From Pseudomonas sp. Bout1 (GTDB lineage Bacteria > Pseudomonadota > Gammaproteobacteria > Pseudomonadales > Pseudomonadaceae), in contig NZ_JAVIWK010000001.1 of the NCBI RefSeq assembly GCF_034314165.1, positions 4,479,001-4,543,000 of the forward strand: DNA of 64,000 nucleotides. Direction: 5' to 3'. The notes beneath the pieces were generated by a model. That model ran no database searches, was not told the DNA's origin, and saw only the letters and a list, made by a program, of their open reading frames with translations. The position numbers were made by a program, and so were the translations under genes. Positions 46,641-55,255 of this stretch are shown piece by piece (the first letter of the stretch is position 1; the number at the start of each line of letters is the position of its first letter).

Positions 46641-47330
46641 TCACACAGACAGGTAACGGCTGATGGTCGCCTCATCCACTCGATCCCGAGTCTCCTCAAT
46701 CACAAAACGACCTTTTTCAATTACCAAAAACCGATCAGCAATCTCCAACGTAAACGACAACACCTGCTCCGACACCACAATGGTCAAGTCCCGCAAATTG
46801 CGGATCTCCTTCAAGGTGCGCGCGATGTCCTTGATGATCGAAGGCTGGATGCCCTCCGTCGGCTCATCCAACAACAATACCTTCGGATTCGTCGCCAAAG
46901 CCCGGGCAATCGCCAACTGCTGTTGCTGGCCGCCCGACAGGTTGCCACCCTTGCGCGAGCGCATGTCATGGAGCACCGGAAACAGTGCATACAGGTCTTC
47001 AGGCACTTTGCCCCGGGCCGACGCCGGCAACCCGGTCTGGATATTCTCCAGTACGCTCATGCTGGGGAAAATCATCCGCCCCTGAGGCACATAGGCAATC
47101 CCGCGCTCCACCCGCTCATGGGTTTCAAGGCGCGACACATCGTGCCCGTCCACACTGACCTGCCCTTGCCACTGCGGCAAAATACCCATCAGGCTCTTGA
47201 ACAAGGTGGTCTTGCCCATGCCGTTGCGGCCCATCACCGCGACGATCTCGCGCTTGGCCACGTTCAGCTCCAGGTCGTGAAGAATCTGGCTCTGCCCGTA
47301 CCCACACGACAGTTTGTCGATCTTGAACAT
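46641..47330 (-). CDS. urtE: Urea/amide ABC transporter ATP-binding protein UrtE-like
   Basis: A 229-residue ATPase of the branched-chain amino acid/urea transporter class (LivF-like): Walker A GRNGMGKTT, signature LSGGQQQQLAIARAL, Walker B VLLLDEPTEGIQPS. The TEGIQPSI segment is typical of UrtE. The ATG at 47330 lies 6 bases after GAGGAG; an ATG 11 codons upstream would overlap urtD. Last of the five transporter genes. Confidence 0.92.
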   Translation of the reverse strand: MFKIDKLSCGYGQSQILHDLELNVAKREIVAVMGRNGMGKTTLFKSLMGILPQWQGQVSVDGHDVSRLETHERVERGIAYVPQGRMIFPSMSVLENIQTGLPASARGKVPEDLYALFPVLHDMRSRKGGNLSGGQQQQLAIARALATNPKVLLLDEPTEGIQPSIIKDIARTLKEIRNLRDLTIVVSEQVLSFTLEIADRFLVIEKGRFVIEETRDRVDEATISRYLSV

Positions 47331-47340
47331 GCCCGGCTCC

Positions 47341-48099
47341 TCAGTGGCCCAAATACACTTCAATGACTTTCGGATTGCTCTGCACCGACTCCATGCTGCC
47401 CTCGGCCAGCACCTTGCCCTGGTGCAGCACCGTGACTTTGTGGGCGATACTTTTGACGAACTCCATGTCGTGCTCGATCACCAGCACCGAGCGGCCCTGG
47501 CTGATGCGCTTGAGCAGCTCGGCGGTCTGTGCGCGCTCGTTGACGCTCATCCCGGCCACCGGTTCGTCGAGCATCAACAACTCCGGGTCTTGCATCAGCA
47601 GCATGCCAATTTCCAGCCACTGTTTTTGCCCGTGGGACAGCAGGTCGGCTTGCTGGTCGAGCAGCTCGCCAAGGAAGATCTCCCGCGCCACCTCCTCGAC
47701 CCGCGCGATCACCTGGGCATTGCGCTTGAAAAACAGCGCGCCCCAGACCTTGCGCCCGGCCGGGTACGACATCTCGAGGTTTTCAAAGACTGTGAGGTTT
47801 TCGTAGATCGACGGGTTCTGGAACTTGCGCCCCACGCCTGCACGCACGATGTTGTACTCGCGCATTTTGGTCAGTTCCTGGCCATCGAACTGGATGCTGC
47901 CGCTGGTGGCGCGGGTCTTGCCGCAGATCAGGTCCAGCACCGTGGTTTTGCCGGCACCGTTGGGGCCGATCACCACCCGCACTTCATTACGGTCGATATA
48001 CAGGTTGAGGTTATCGACAGCCTTGAAGCCGTCGAACGACACGGTGAGGCCTTCGATAGCCAACACGGGTTTTTTCATTTCAAAACCAACGGCGGTCAT
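47341..48099 (-). CDS. urtD: Urea/amide ABC transporter ATP-binding protein UrtD-like
   Basis: A 252-residue ATPase, LivG-like: Walker A GPNGAGKTT, a signature degenerate as LSHGQKQWLEIGML, Walker B LLMLDEPVAGMSVNE, and EHDMEFV. LSHGQKQWLEIGM is characteristic of UrtD. It overlaps urtC by 4 bp. Works with UrtE to power uptake through UrtBC. Confidence 0.93.
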   Translation of the reverse strand: MTAVGFEMKKPVLAIEGLTVSFDGFKAVDNLNLYIDRNEVRVVIGPNGAGKTTVLDLICGKTRATSGSIQFDGQELTKMREYNIVRAGVGRKFQNPSIYENLTVFENLEMSYPAGRKVWGALFFKRNAQVIARVEEVAREIFLGELLDQQADLLSHGQKQWLEIGMLLMQDPELLMLDEPVAGMSVNERAQTAELLKRISQGRSVLVIEHDMEFVKSIAHKVTVLHQGKVLAEGSMESVQSNPKVIEVYLGH

Positions 48100-49256
48100 G
48101 GCTGTGTCTCCAGGATCTTGGCTTCAGCCTTGGGTTTGATCTTCACAGGTTCAGCTTTGACCACCGGCGGGCGCCGCAACAACCTGGCCAGGGCCTGGCG
48201 ACCATGGCTGTCCCACAACCCCGCCAGGCCGTTGGGAAAGTACATGACCACGGCGATAAACAGCCCGCCCATCAGGTACAGCCACAGCTCGGGAAACGAT
48301 TCGGAAAAGTAGGTCTTGCCGTAGTTCACCAGCAACGCGCCATACACCGCGCCCAGCAGCGACATGCGCCCGCCGACCGCCGCAAAGATCACCATCTCGA
48401 TCGACGGCACGATGCCCACGAACGAGGGCGACATAAAGCCCACCTGCAAGGCAAACATCGCCCCGCCAATCGCCGAGAACGCCGCCGCCACGCAGAACAC
48501 GAAGATCTTAAAGCTGGCCACGTCGTAGCCGGAGAACCGCACCCGCTCTTCCTTGTCGCGCATCGCCATCAACAGCCGGCCCAGCTTTGACGCGAGGATG
48601 AAACGCCCGATGAAAATGCAGCCAAACAGCAACCCGGCGTTGATGAAGTACAAGATCATCTTCGCGCCGTCACCGCGCAGGTCCCAGCCCAGCAGGGTCT
48701 TGAGGTCGGTGATGCCGTTGACGCCGCCGGTGAGGCCCTGCTGGCCGACGATCAGTACCGTGAGGATCAGCGCAATCGCCTGGGTGACGATGGAGAAATA
48801 CACATCACCCACCCGCCGCTTGAACAGCGCCATGCCGATAATGAACGCCAGCAGCACCGGCACCGCAATCACCGCGAACAGGGTGAAGGTGAAGCTGTGG
48901 AACGGCACCCAAAGCCAGGGCAGTTCGGTGATCTGGTTCCAGTCCATAAAGTCCGGTATGCCCGGCGTCGACTGGATTTTGGTGCTGATCGGGTCCGAGG
49001 CCTCGAGCTTCAGGAACATCGCCATGCAGTAGCCGCCGACGCCGAAAAACACCCCCTGCCCGAGGCTGAGAATCCCGCCATAACCCCAGCACAGCACCAG
49101 GCCCACCGCGACGAACGCGTAGGTCAGGTACTTGCCGACCATGTTCAGGCGGAACGCATCCAGGGTCAGCGGGAACACCACGAGGATCAACAGCGCCAGC
49201 AGCGCGATGCCGATCAGGTTTTGCTGGCCGCCCAGCAACTTGTCTAGAGCCTTCAT
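48096..49256 (-). CDS. urtC: Urea/amide ABC transporter permease UrtC-like
   Basis: A 386-residue inner-membrane permease of the LivM type with about ten hydrophobic segments and the permease-ATPase contact region RDKEERVRFSGYDVASFKI. Lengthy first loop with DPISTKIQSTPGIPDFMDWN is typical of UrtC. It follows urtB by 10 bp. The basic, Lys/Pro-rich C-terminus (KAEPVKIKPKAEAKILE) extends slightly beyond the usual end. Confidence 0.92.
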   Translation of the reverse strand: MKALDKLLGGQQNLIGIALLALLILVVFPLTLDAFRLNMVGKYLTYAFVAVGLVLCWGYGGILSLGQGVFFGVGGYCMAMFLKLEASDPISTKIQSTPGIPDFMDWNQITELPWLWVPFHSFTFTLFAVIAVPVLLAFIIGMALFKRRVGDVYFSIVTQAIALILTVLIVGQQGLTGGVNGITDLKTLLGWDLRGDGAKMILYFINAGLLFGCIFIGRFILASKLGRLLMAMRDKEERVRFSGYDVASFKIFVFCVAAAFSAIGGAMFALQVGFMSPSFVGIVPSIEMVIFAAVGGRMSLLGAVYGALLVNYGKTYFSESFPELWLYLMGGLFIAVVMYFPNGLAGLWDSHGRQALARLLRRPPVVKAEPVKIKPKAEAKILETQP

Positions 49257-49266
49257 CGGTTCGCCT

Positions 49267-50184
49267 CTACTTGCGCACTTTGATGGAGAACAACCCTTGC
49301 GGGCGCAGCATCAGGATCAGAATCACCGACGACAGCGTCAGCACCTTGGCCATCGAGCCACTGAGAAAAAACTCCGACAGCGATTGGGTCTGGGCGATCA
49401 CGAACGCCGAGGCAATGGTGCCGAACAGGCTTTGCGCGCCGCCGAATACCACCACCAGGAAGGTGTCGACGATGTACTGCGAACCTGCGGTCGGCCCGGT
49501 GGAGCCGATGGTGGTGAACGCCGCACCGGCCACGCCCGCCACGCCGCAGCCGAGGGCGAAGGTCATGCGGTCGACCTTGCGCGTATTGATGCCCACCGCA
49601 CGGCTCATCAAGCGGTTTTGCACGGTGGCGCGCACTTGCAGGCCCCAGCGCGAACGGTAGAGCATGACAAAAATCGCACCGGTCAGCAGCAGGGTCAGGC
49701 CCATCATGAACAGGCCGTTGCGCGGGATTTCGATGGCGTCGGTGAGGTTCACCGAACCCATCAGCCAGGCCGGCGGTTCGGCACTCACTTCACGGGCGCC
49801 GAACACCGAACGGAAGGTTTGCTGCATTACCAGGGACAAGCCCCAGGTGGCGAGCAACGTGTCCAGCGGCCGCTTGTACAAACGGCTGATCATCGCCCAC
49901 TCCACCAACCAGCCAACGGCGCCGGCGACGAGGAATGACAGGGCAATGGCAAAGAAAAAGTAATACGGCTGAAAGCTCGGCGCGAAGTGCGCGGTGAGGC
50001 TGGAGCAGACATACGTGGTGTACGCGCCAATGGTCAGGAACTCACCGTGGGCCATGTTGATCACGCCCATCTGGCCAAAGATGATTGCCAGTCCCAATGC
50101 CATCAGCAACAGCACGCAGAACACGGACAAGCCGTTGAACCCCTGCATCGCCGCGATGGCTCCAAATTCCGATAGCCATTCCAT
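49267..50184 (-). CDS. urtB: Urea/amide ABC transporter permease UrtB-like
   Basis: A 305-residue LivH-type permease: FGQMGVINMAHGEFLTIGAY near the N-terminus and FALGCGVAGVAGAAFTTIGS. Some UrtB proteins carry an N-terminal extension; this one does not. The ATG at 50184 follows GGAG by 9 bases. A REPIN separates it from urtA, which may lower downstream expression relative to the binding protein. Confidence 0.92.
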   Translation of the reverse strand: MEWLSEFGAIAAMQGFNGLSVFCVLLLMALGLAIIFGQMGVINMAHGEFLTIGAYTTYVCSSLTAHFAPSFQPYYFFFAIALSFLVAGAVGWLVEWAMISRLYKRPLDTLLATWGLSLVMQQTFRSVFGAREVSAEPPAWLMGSVNLTDAIEIPRNGLFMMGLTLLLTGAIFVMLYRSRWGLQVRATVQNRLMSRAVGINTRKVDRMTFALGCGVAGVAGAAFTTIGSTGPTAGSQYIVDTFLVVVFGGAQSLFGTIASAFVIAQTQSLSEFFLSGSMAKVLTLSSVILILMLRPQGLFSIKVRK

Positions 50185-50218
50185 GATGATGGTCTCCTGG
50201 GACCTGGTGAAAAACATT

Positions 50219-50311
50219 CCCGTAGGAGCCGGCTTGCCGGCGATGGCATCACCTCGGTTTAACTGACAGACCGAGTCGCCTGCATCGCCGGCAAGCCGGC
50301 TCCTACACGGG
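50219..50311. repeat. REPIN, family C (GTAGGAGCCGGCTTGCCGGCGATGG type)
   Basis: Perfectly formed doublet: CCCGTAGGAGCCGGCTTGCC...GCATCGCC in inverted orientation around a short centre containing CTCGGT/ACCGAG. It lies between urtA and urtB within the transcript. Same family as 55925-56021 and 63931-64000. Confidence 0.92.
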
Positions 50312-50329
50312 TTGTGTTAACCCTTGGGG

Positions 50330-51538
50330 TTATTGGTAGCCTTTCGGGAACGGGTTCGGCTCGATCAGATCCGACTCGTAGATCACCTTGAACTGGCCGT
50401 TGGGCAGCACTTCACCAATGCGCGACTTGCTCCACAGGTGATGGTTTTCGTGGACCTTCACGTAGCCTTCCGGCGCGTTTTTCAGCTCGATGCCCGGGGA
50501 CGCGGCGACGACTTTATCCACGTCGAAACTGCCCGCTTTCTCTACCGCCGCTTTCCACAACCATGGCCCGAGGTAAGCCGCTTGGGTCACGTCGCCGATG
50601 ACTGCATCCTTGCCGTACTTGGCCTTGAACGCTTCCACAAAGGCTTTGTTGTTCGGGTTGTCGAGGCTCTGGAAGTACTTCATCGAGGCATAGAAACCGG
50701 CCATGTTTTCGCCGCCGATGCCCAGCAGTTCGTCTTCGGTCACCGACAGGGTCAACAGGGTTTGCTTGGACGAATTCACGCCCGCCGCGTTGAGTTGTTT
50801 GTAGAAGGCCACGTTGGAGCCGCCCACCACGGCTGCGAACACCACGTCAGGCTTTTTCAGCTTGACCTTGTTGATCAGCGAACCGAATTGGGTGTTGCCC
50901 AGCGGGTAGTAATCTTCGCCAACCACGGTGCCGTGCAGCACGTTTTCAATGTGCTTGCGCGCGATCTTCATCGAGGTGCGCGGCCAGATGTAGTCCGAGC
51001 CCACCAGGTAGAAGGTCTTTGCGCCCTTGGTCTTGGCGATCCAGTCGAGGCTGGCGAGAATTTGCTGGGTGGCTTCCTGGCCGGTATAGATCACGTTTTT
51101 CGACTGTTCCAGGCCTTCATAGAACGTCGGGTAGTAGAGCAGGCCATTTTCTTTTTCGAAGATCGGCAATACAGCTTTGCGTGACGCTGAGGTCCAGCAG
51201 CCGAAAACCGCCGCCACCTTATCGTTGACCAGCAGTTTCTTGGCTTTCTCGGCGAAGGTCGGCCAGTCGGACGCGCCGTCTTCCTGGATCACCTTGATCT
51301 GCCGCCCGAGGATCCCGCCCGAAGCGTTGATCTGCTCGATGGCCAAGCGTTCGGCCTGGATCGAACCGGTTTCGGAAATCGCCATGGTGCCGGTGGCCGA
51401 GTGCAACTGGCCAACGGTGACTTCCGTCGGCGTGACGGCCAGGCCTTCGTTATCGGCCATGACGCCATGGCTGAACAGGCTGGCCGCCAGCAGTGATAAC
51501 GCCAGCAACGGTTTGGAGCGGATCAATCGTGATTCCAT
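50330..51538 (-). CDS. urtA: Urea/amide ABC transporter substrate-binding protein UrtA-like
   Basis: A 402-residue periplasmic binding protein with signal peptide (LLALSLLAASLFSHGVMADN). Type I fold segments VGQLHSATGTMAISETGSIQ, NEGLAV and VFGCWTSASRKAVLPIFEKE are typical of the UrtA/FmdD branch, which binds urea or short amides. With formamidase and amidase genes downstream, formamide, acetamide or urea are likely ligands; no urease genes are in the window. The ATG at 51538 follows AGGAG by 7 bases. Its promoter carries the compound palindrome at 51608-51643. Confidence 0.92.
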   Translation of the reverse strand: MESRLIRSKPLLALSLLAASLFSHGVMADNEGLAVTPTEVTVGQLHSATGTMAISETGSIQAERLAIEQINASGGILGRQIKVIQEDGASDWPTFAEKAKKLLVNDKVAAVFGCWTSASRKAVLPIFEKENGLLYYPTFYEGLEQSKNVIYTGQEATQQILASLDWIAKTKGAKTFYLVGSDYIWPRTSMKIARKHIENVLHGTVVGEDYYPLGNTQFGSLINKVKLKKPDVVFAAVVGGSNVAFYKQLNAAGVNSSKQTLLTLSVTEDELLGIGGENMAGFYASMKYFQSLDNPNNKAFVEAFKAKYGKDAVIGDVTQAAYLGPWLWKAAVEKAGSFDVDKVVAASPGIELKNAPEGYVKVHENHHLWSKSRIGEVLPNGQFKVIYESDLIEPNPFPKGYQ

Positions 51539-51607
51539 GGGGCGACTCCTCTGCAATGAGGGGGTCAGCATGGCGGCAGGTGGCCAGGGCGGGTATACGC
51601 AGCCTGA

Positions 51608-51643
51608 CGTAACGGAGTACGTCATTTGACGTATGCCGTTACG
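51608..51643 (-). promoter_or_regulatory. Compound palindromic operator upstream of urtA
   Basis: The inner TACGTCATTTGACGTA (51618-51633) is a perfect 7-bp dyad; an outer CGTAACGG/CCGTTACG pair (51608-51615 and 51636-51643) shares the same centre. It lies 80 bp upstream of the urtA ATG. The inner site recurs before fmdA. Confidence 0.75.
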
Positions 51644-51661
51644 CACCATTTTCGAGCAGCC

Positions 51662-51796
51662 TGTGGTGAGCGGGCTTGCCCCGCGCTGGGCTGCGAAGCA
51701 GCCCTAACAAAAGCCACCGTTTATCTTCAGACGAACCGAGGCGGCAGGTTTTGGGGCTGCTTCGCAGCCCAGCGCGGGGCAAGCCCGCTCACCACA
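51662..51796. repeat. REPIN, family D (GTGGTGAGCGGGCTTGCCCCGCG type)
   Basis: A 43-bp arm starting TGTGGTGAGCGGGCTTGCCC and containing GGGCTGCGAAGCAGCCC is matched in inverse by the 44-bp arm ending at 51796, with about 48 bases between. It fills the space between the divergent urtA and hybrid kinase genes; the only REPIN here with internal secondary palindromes in both arms. Confidence 0.9.
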
Positions 51797-51868
51797 GCAA
51801 GCCGGACCCCACAGGACTGGGGCACGAATATTGCTGCCATCCCCCCATCCTTGCAGGAGTTCTCCACC

Positions 51869-54800
51869 GTGCATCCCCTCCCCGGCACCCAGCGCATCGT
51901 CAAGATCCGCCGCGACTACAATTCCTGGGTCGCCGACGAGACCATGGAAGACTACGCCCTGCGCTACACCCCAAAATCCTTTCGCAAATGGTCGGAGCTG
52001 CGCATCGCCAACACTGCCTTGGGCGCGGTGTCATTCCTGGCACTGGAGGCCATCGGCGGCGTATTGGCCTTGAGCTACGGCTTCACCAACACCTTCTGGG
52101 CCATCCTCGCCATCAGCCTGGTGATCTTCCTTACCGGCCTGCCCATCAGCTACTACGCCGCGCGCTATGGCGTAGACATGGACCTGCTGACCCGCGGCGC
52201 AGGCTTCGGCTATATCGGCTCCACCATTACCTCGCTGATCTACGCCAGCTTCACCTTCCTGTTCTTCGCCCTCGAAGCGGCGATCATGGCGCTGGCCCTG
52301 GAGTTGTATTTCCACATCCCGCTGGCCATCGCCTATGTGATCTGCTCGCTGCTGGTGATCCCGTTGGTGGCCTACGGTGTAACCCTGATCAGCCGCCTGC
52401 AACTGTGGACACAACCGCTGTGGCTGGTGCTGCTGGTGCTGCCTTACGGCTTTGTACTGTGGAAAAACCCAGAAGCCTTCAGCGATTGGACCAGCTTCGT
52501 CGGCCGCAGCAGCGACGGCGGCGACTTCAACCTGTTGTCGTTCTGCGCCGCCTGCACCGTGGCGCTGTCGCTGGTCACGCAGATCGGCGAACAGGTCGAC
52601 TACCTGCGCTTTCTCCCGGAAAAAACCAGCGCCAACCGCAAGCGCTGGTGGGCCGCGCTGCTGTGCGCCGGGCCCGGCTGGATCGTGCCGGGCGCCTTGA
52701 AGATGTTCGCCGGGGCGTTCCTGGCGTTCCTCGCCCTGCAACATGAAATCCCCATGGAGCGCGCCGCCGAGCCGACCCAGATGTACCTCGTCGCCTTCGG
52801 CTATGTGTTCTCCTCACCCGAATGGGCGCTGGGGGCGATGGTGCTGTTCGTGTTCATCTCGCAGATGAAGATCAACCTGACCAACGCCTATGCCGGCTCC
52901 CTCGCCTGGTCGAACTTCTTCGCCCGTGTGACCCACAGCCACCCCGGCCGTGTGGTGTGGCTGGTGTTCAACGTGGCGATTGCCCTGATGCTGATGGAGC
53001 TTGGGGTGTTCGATGTGATCGAGCAGGTACTGGGGCTCTACGCCAATATCGCCATCGCGTGGATCGGCACGCTGGTGGCGGACCTGGTGATCAACAAGCC
53101 GTTGGGCCTGTCGCCCAAACACATCGAATTCAAGCGCGCGCACCTCTACGACATCAACCCGGTGGGCGTCGGCTCGATGCTGATCGCTTCGCTGCTGTCG
53201 ATCCTCGCCCACTTCGGCCTGTTCGGCGCGCTGGCCCAGGCCGCGCCGCCGTTTGTCGCACTGGGCACCGCGCTGGTCATGGCGCCGTTGCTGGCGTGGC
53301 TGACCCAGGGCCGCTACTACATTGCACGCACCAGCGAGGCGCAGTTGATTCACCCCCAGCCCGGCACCGGCCTGGTGATCTGCGGGCTGTGCAGCAACCC
53401 GTTCGAGATGGCGGACATGGCCTTCTGCCCGGCCTACAGCACGCCAATCTGCTCGCTCTGTTGCTCGCTGGATGCGCGCTGCGGCGACCGCTGCAAACCG
53501 CATGCGCGCCTGGCCACCCAGTTTGAAGGCGTGCTGCGTTGGTTGCTGCCCTCCACGTTGGTGCCGCGTTTGCACACGCGGTTGGCGCATTATTTGGGGT
53601 TGCTGATCGCACTGGTGCTGATGCTCGCCGGCGCGCTGGCATTGATCTACATGCAGGCGGCCCAGGGCTTGCCCCATTCGCAAACCTTGTACCAGGCGTT
53701 TTTCAAGGCCTTCCTCACACTCTCGGTGTTGGCCGCCGTGCTCGCCTGGTGGGTGGTGCTCACCCGCGAAAGCCGGCGGGTGGCCCAGGAAGAATCCGAC
53801 CGGCAAACCTCATTGCTGATGCAGGAGATCGCCGCCCACAGCCTCACCGACCAGGCCCTGCAACAGGCCAAGGAAGCCTCGGAAGCGGCGAACGCAGCCA
53901 AGAGTCGCTACGTCACCGGGCTATCCCACGAACTGCGCACGCCGCTCAATAGCATCCTCGGTTTCACCCAGATTTTGCAGCGCGACGGCGCCATGCCCGA
54001 GCAGCACCAGGACGCCCTGGCGACCATCTTGCGCAGCGGCTCGCACCTGTTGTCACTGATCGACGGCCTGCTCGACGTGGCCAAGATCGAGGCCGGCAAG
54101 TTGCGCCTGGAACTCACCGAAATCCCCTTCCCGGAACTGATCCACGACCTGGAGCTGATGTTCACCCCACAAGCCGAAGACAAGGGCCTGCGCTTTCGCC
54201 TGGATTGCGTGGGCAAGATCCCCGCCGTGGTGCGCGGCGATGAAAAACGCGTGCGGCAGATCCTGATCAACCTGCTGGGCAACGCGATCAACTTCACCGA
54301 CAGCGGCGAGGTGCGCCTGCGGGTCAGCTACATGCGCGAGACCGCCAACTTCGAGATTATCGACACCGGCATCGGCATTGACCCGGAGCAGATCGAGCGG
54401 ATTTTCCAGCCGTTCGAACGCGGCGACCTGATGCGCCAGGACAAAGGCGTGGGCCTGGGCCTGACCATCACGCGCATGCTGACCTCGTTGATGGGCGGCG
54501 AATTGCGGGTGGTCAGCGAGTTGGACAAGGGCACCTGCTTCCAGGTGCGGCTGTTTCTGTCCCAGGTGCGCGTGCCGCAAGCCGTGGTGCATGTGGAGCA
54601 CGACATCATCGGCTACCACGGCGAACGGCGGCGCATCCTGGTGGTGGACGACCATGTGGACCATCGCAAAGTACTCAGCGGCATGCTCACGCCCCTGGGT
54701 TTCGAGGTGGCCCAGGCCAGCAACGGCCAGGACGCGATCCGCCAGGTCGCGCTGCTGGCGCCGGACCTGATCCTGATGGACCTGTCGATGCCGACCATGG

Positions 54801-55255
54801 ACGGCTGGGAAACCAGCCGGCTGATCCGGCGTAACGCGTTGTCCACCGCGCCGATCATTGTAATTTCCGCCAACGCCTTTACCGACGACCGCGAACGCAG
54901 CATTGCCGGCGCCTGCAACGACTACCTGGCCAAGCCGGTACGCACCCCGGAACTGCTCGGGCGCCTGCAGTTGCACCTGGATTTGCAATGGCTGCGCCGC
55001 AGAACACCGATTGCAGCGCCTGTGGCCACCCCGGGCGTGCTGCCGAGTGCCGAAGACCTGGCCGTGCTCGCCGAACTCAGCGCCATCGGCTACGTGCGCG
55101 GCCTGCATGAAAAACTCGAAGCGATCCTGGCTCAAAACCCCGACACCGCACCGTTTATCACCTCACTCCGGGCGCTGCTGAAAAGCTTTCGCCTGGAAGA
55201 ACTCAACCGAATCCTGAAGGAGGCCGAAGATGAATGCCTTGACCCGCAGCGCTGA
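51869..55255 (+). CDS. NCS1-permease-fused hybrid histidine kinase with a Cys-rich linker
   Basis: A protein of about 1128 residues. Residues 30-480 form a complete 12-helix purine/cytosine (NCS1)-permease-like domain. Residues 505-545 hold nine cysteines (VICGLCSNPF, MAFCPAYSTPICSLCCS, ARCGDRCKPH). Two helices near 575-600 and 615-640 lead to a kinase core with His687 (TGLSHELRTPLNSILGF), an ATPase domain (NLLGNAINFTD, GVGLGLTITRM) and a receiver with Asp971 (LILMDLSMPTMDGW). GTG at 51869 follows AGGAG by 9; an earlier in-frame start would translate the REPIN. It overlaps the LuxR-type regulator gene by 26 bp. It recalls CbrA and CrbS, where transporter-like domains fuse to kinases. Confidence 0.9.
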   Translation: MHPLPGTQRIVKIRRDYNSWVADETMEDYALRYTPKSFRKWSELRIANTALGAVSFLALEAIGGVLALSYGFTNTFWAILAISLVIFLTGLPISYYAARYGVDMDLLTRGAGFGYIGSTITSLIYASFTFLFFALEAAIMALALELYFHIPLAIAYVICSLLVIPLVAYGVTLISRLQLWTQPLWLVLLVLPYGFVLWKNPEAFSDWTSFVGRSSDGGDFNLLSFCAACTVALSLVTQIGEQVDYLRFLPEKTSANRKRWWAALLCAGPGWIVPGALKMFAGAFLAFLALQHEIPMERAAEPTQMYLVAFGYVFSSPEWALGAMVLFVFISQMKINLTNAYAGSLAWSNFFARVTHSHPGRVVWLVFNVAIALMLMELGVFDVIEQVLGLYANIAIAWIGTLVADLVINKPLGLSPKHIEFKRAHLYDINPVGVGSMLIASLLSILAHFGLFGALAQAAPPFVALGTALVMAPLLAWLTQGRYYIARTSEAQLIHPQPGTGLVICGLCSNPFEMADMAFCPAYSTPICSLCCSLDARCGDRCKPHARLATQFEGVLRWLLPSTLVPRLHTRLAHYLGLLIALVLMLAGALALIYMQAAQGLPHSQTLYQAFFKAFLTLSVLAAVLAWWVVLTRESRRVAQEESDRQTSLLMQEIAAHSLTDQALQQAKEASEAANAAKSRYVTGLSHELRTPLNSILGFTQILQRDGAMPEQHQDALATILRSGSHLLSLIDGLLDVAKIEAGKLRLELTEIPFPELIHDLELMFTPQAEDKGLRFRLDCVGKIPAVVRGDEKRVRQILINLLGNAINFTDSGEVRLRVSYMRETANFEIIDTGIGIDPEQIERIFQPFERGDLMRQDKGVGLGLTITRMLTSLMGGELRVVSELDKGTCFQVRLFLSQVRVPQAVVHVEHDIIGYHGERRRILVVDDHVDHRKVLSGMLTPLGFEVAQASNGQDAIRQVALLAPDLILMDLSMPTMDGWETSRLIRRNALSTAPIIVISANAFTDDRERSIAGACNDYLAKPVRTPELLGRLQLHLDLQWLRRRTPIAAPVATPGVLPSAEDLAVLAELSAIGYVRGLHEKLEAILAQNPDTAPFITSLRALLKSFRLEELNRILKEAEDECLDPQR

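Noticed and set aside
51626..51868. N-terminal extension of the hybrid kinase from an upstream ATG
   Set aside because: It would translate through the family D REPIN and the operator region, lacks permease similarity, and the GTG at 51869 has a proper ribosome-binding site.
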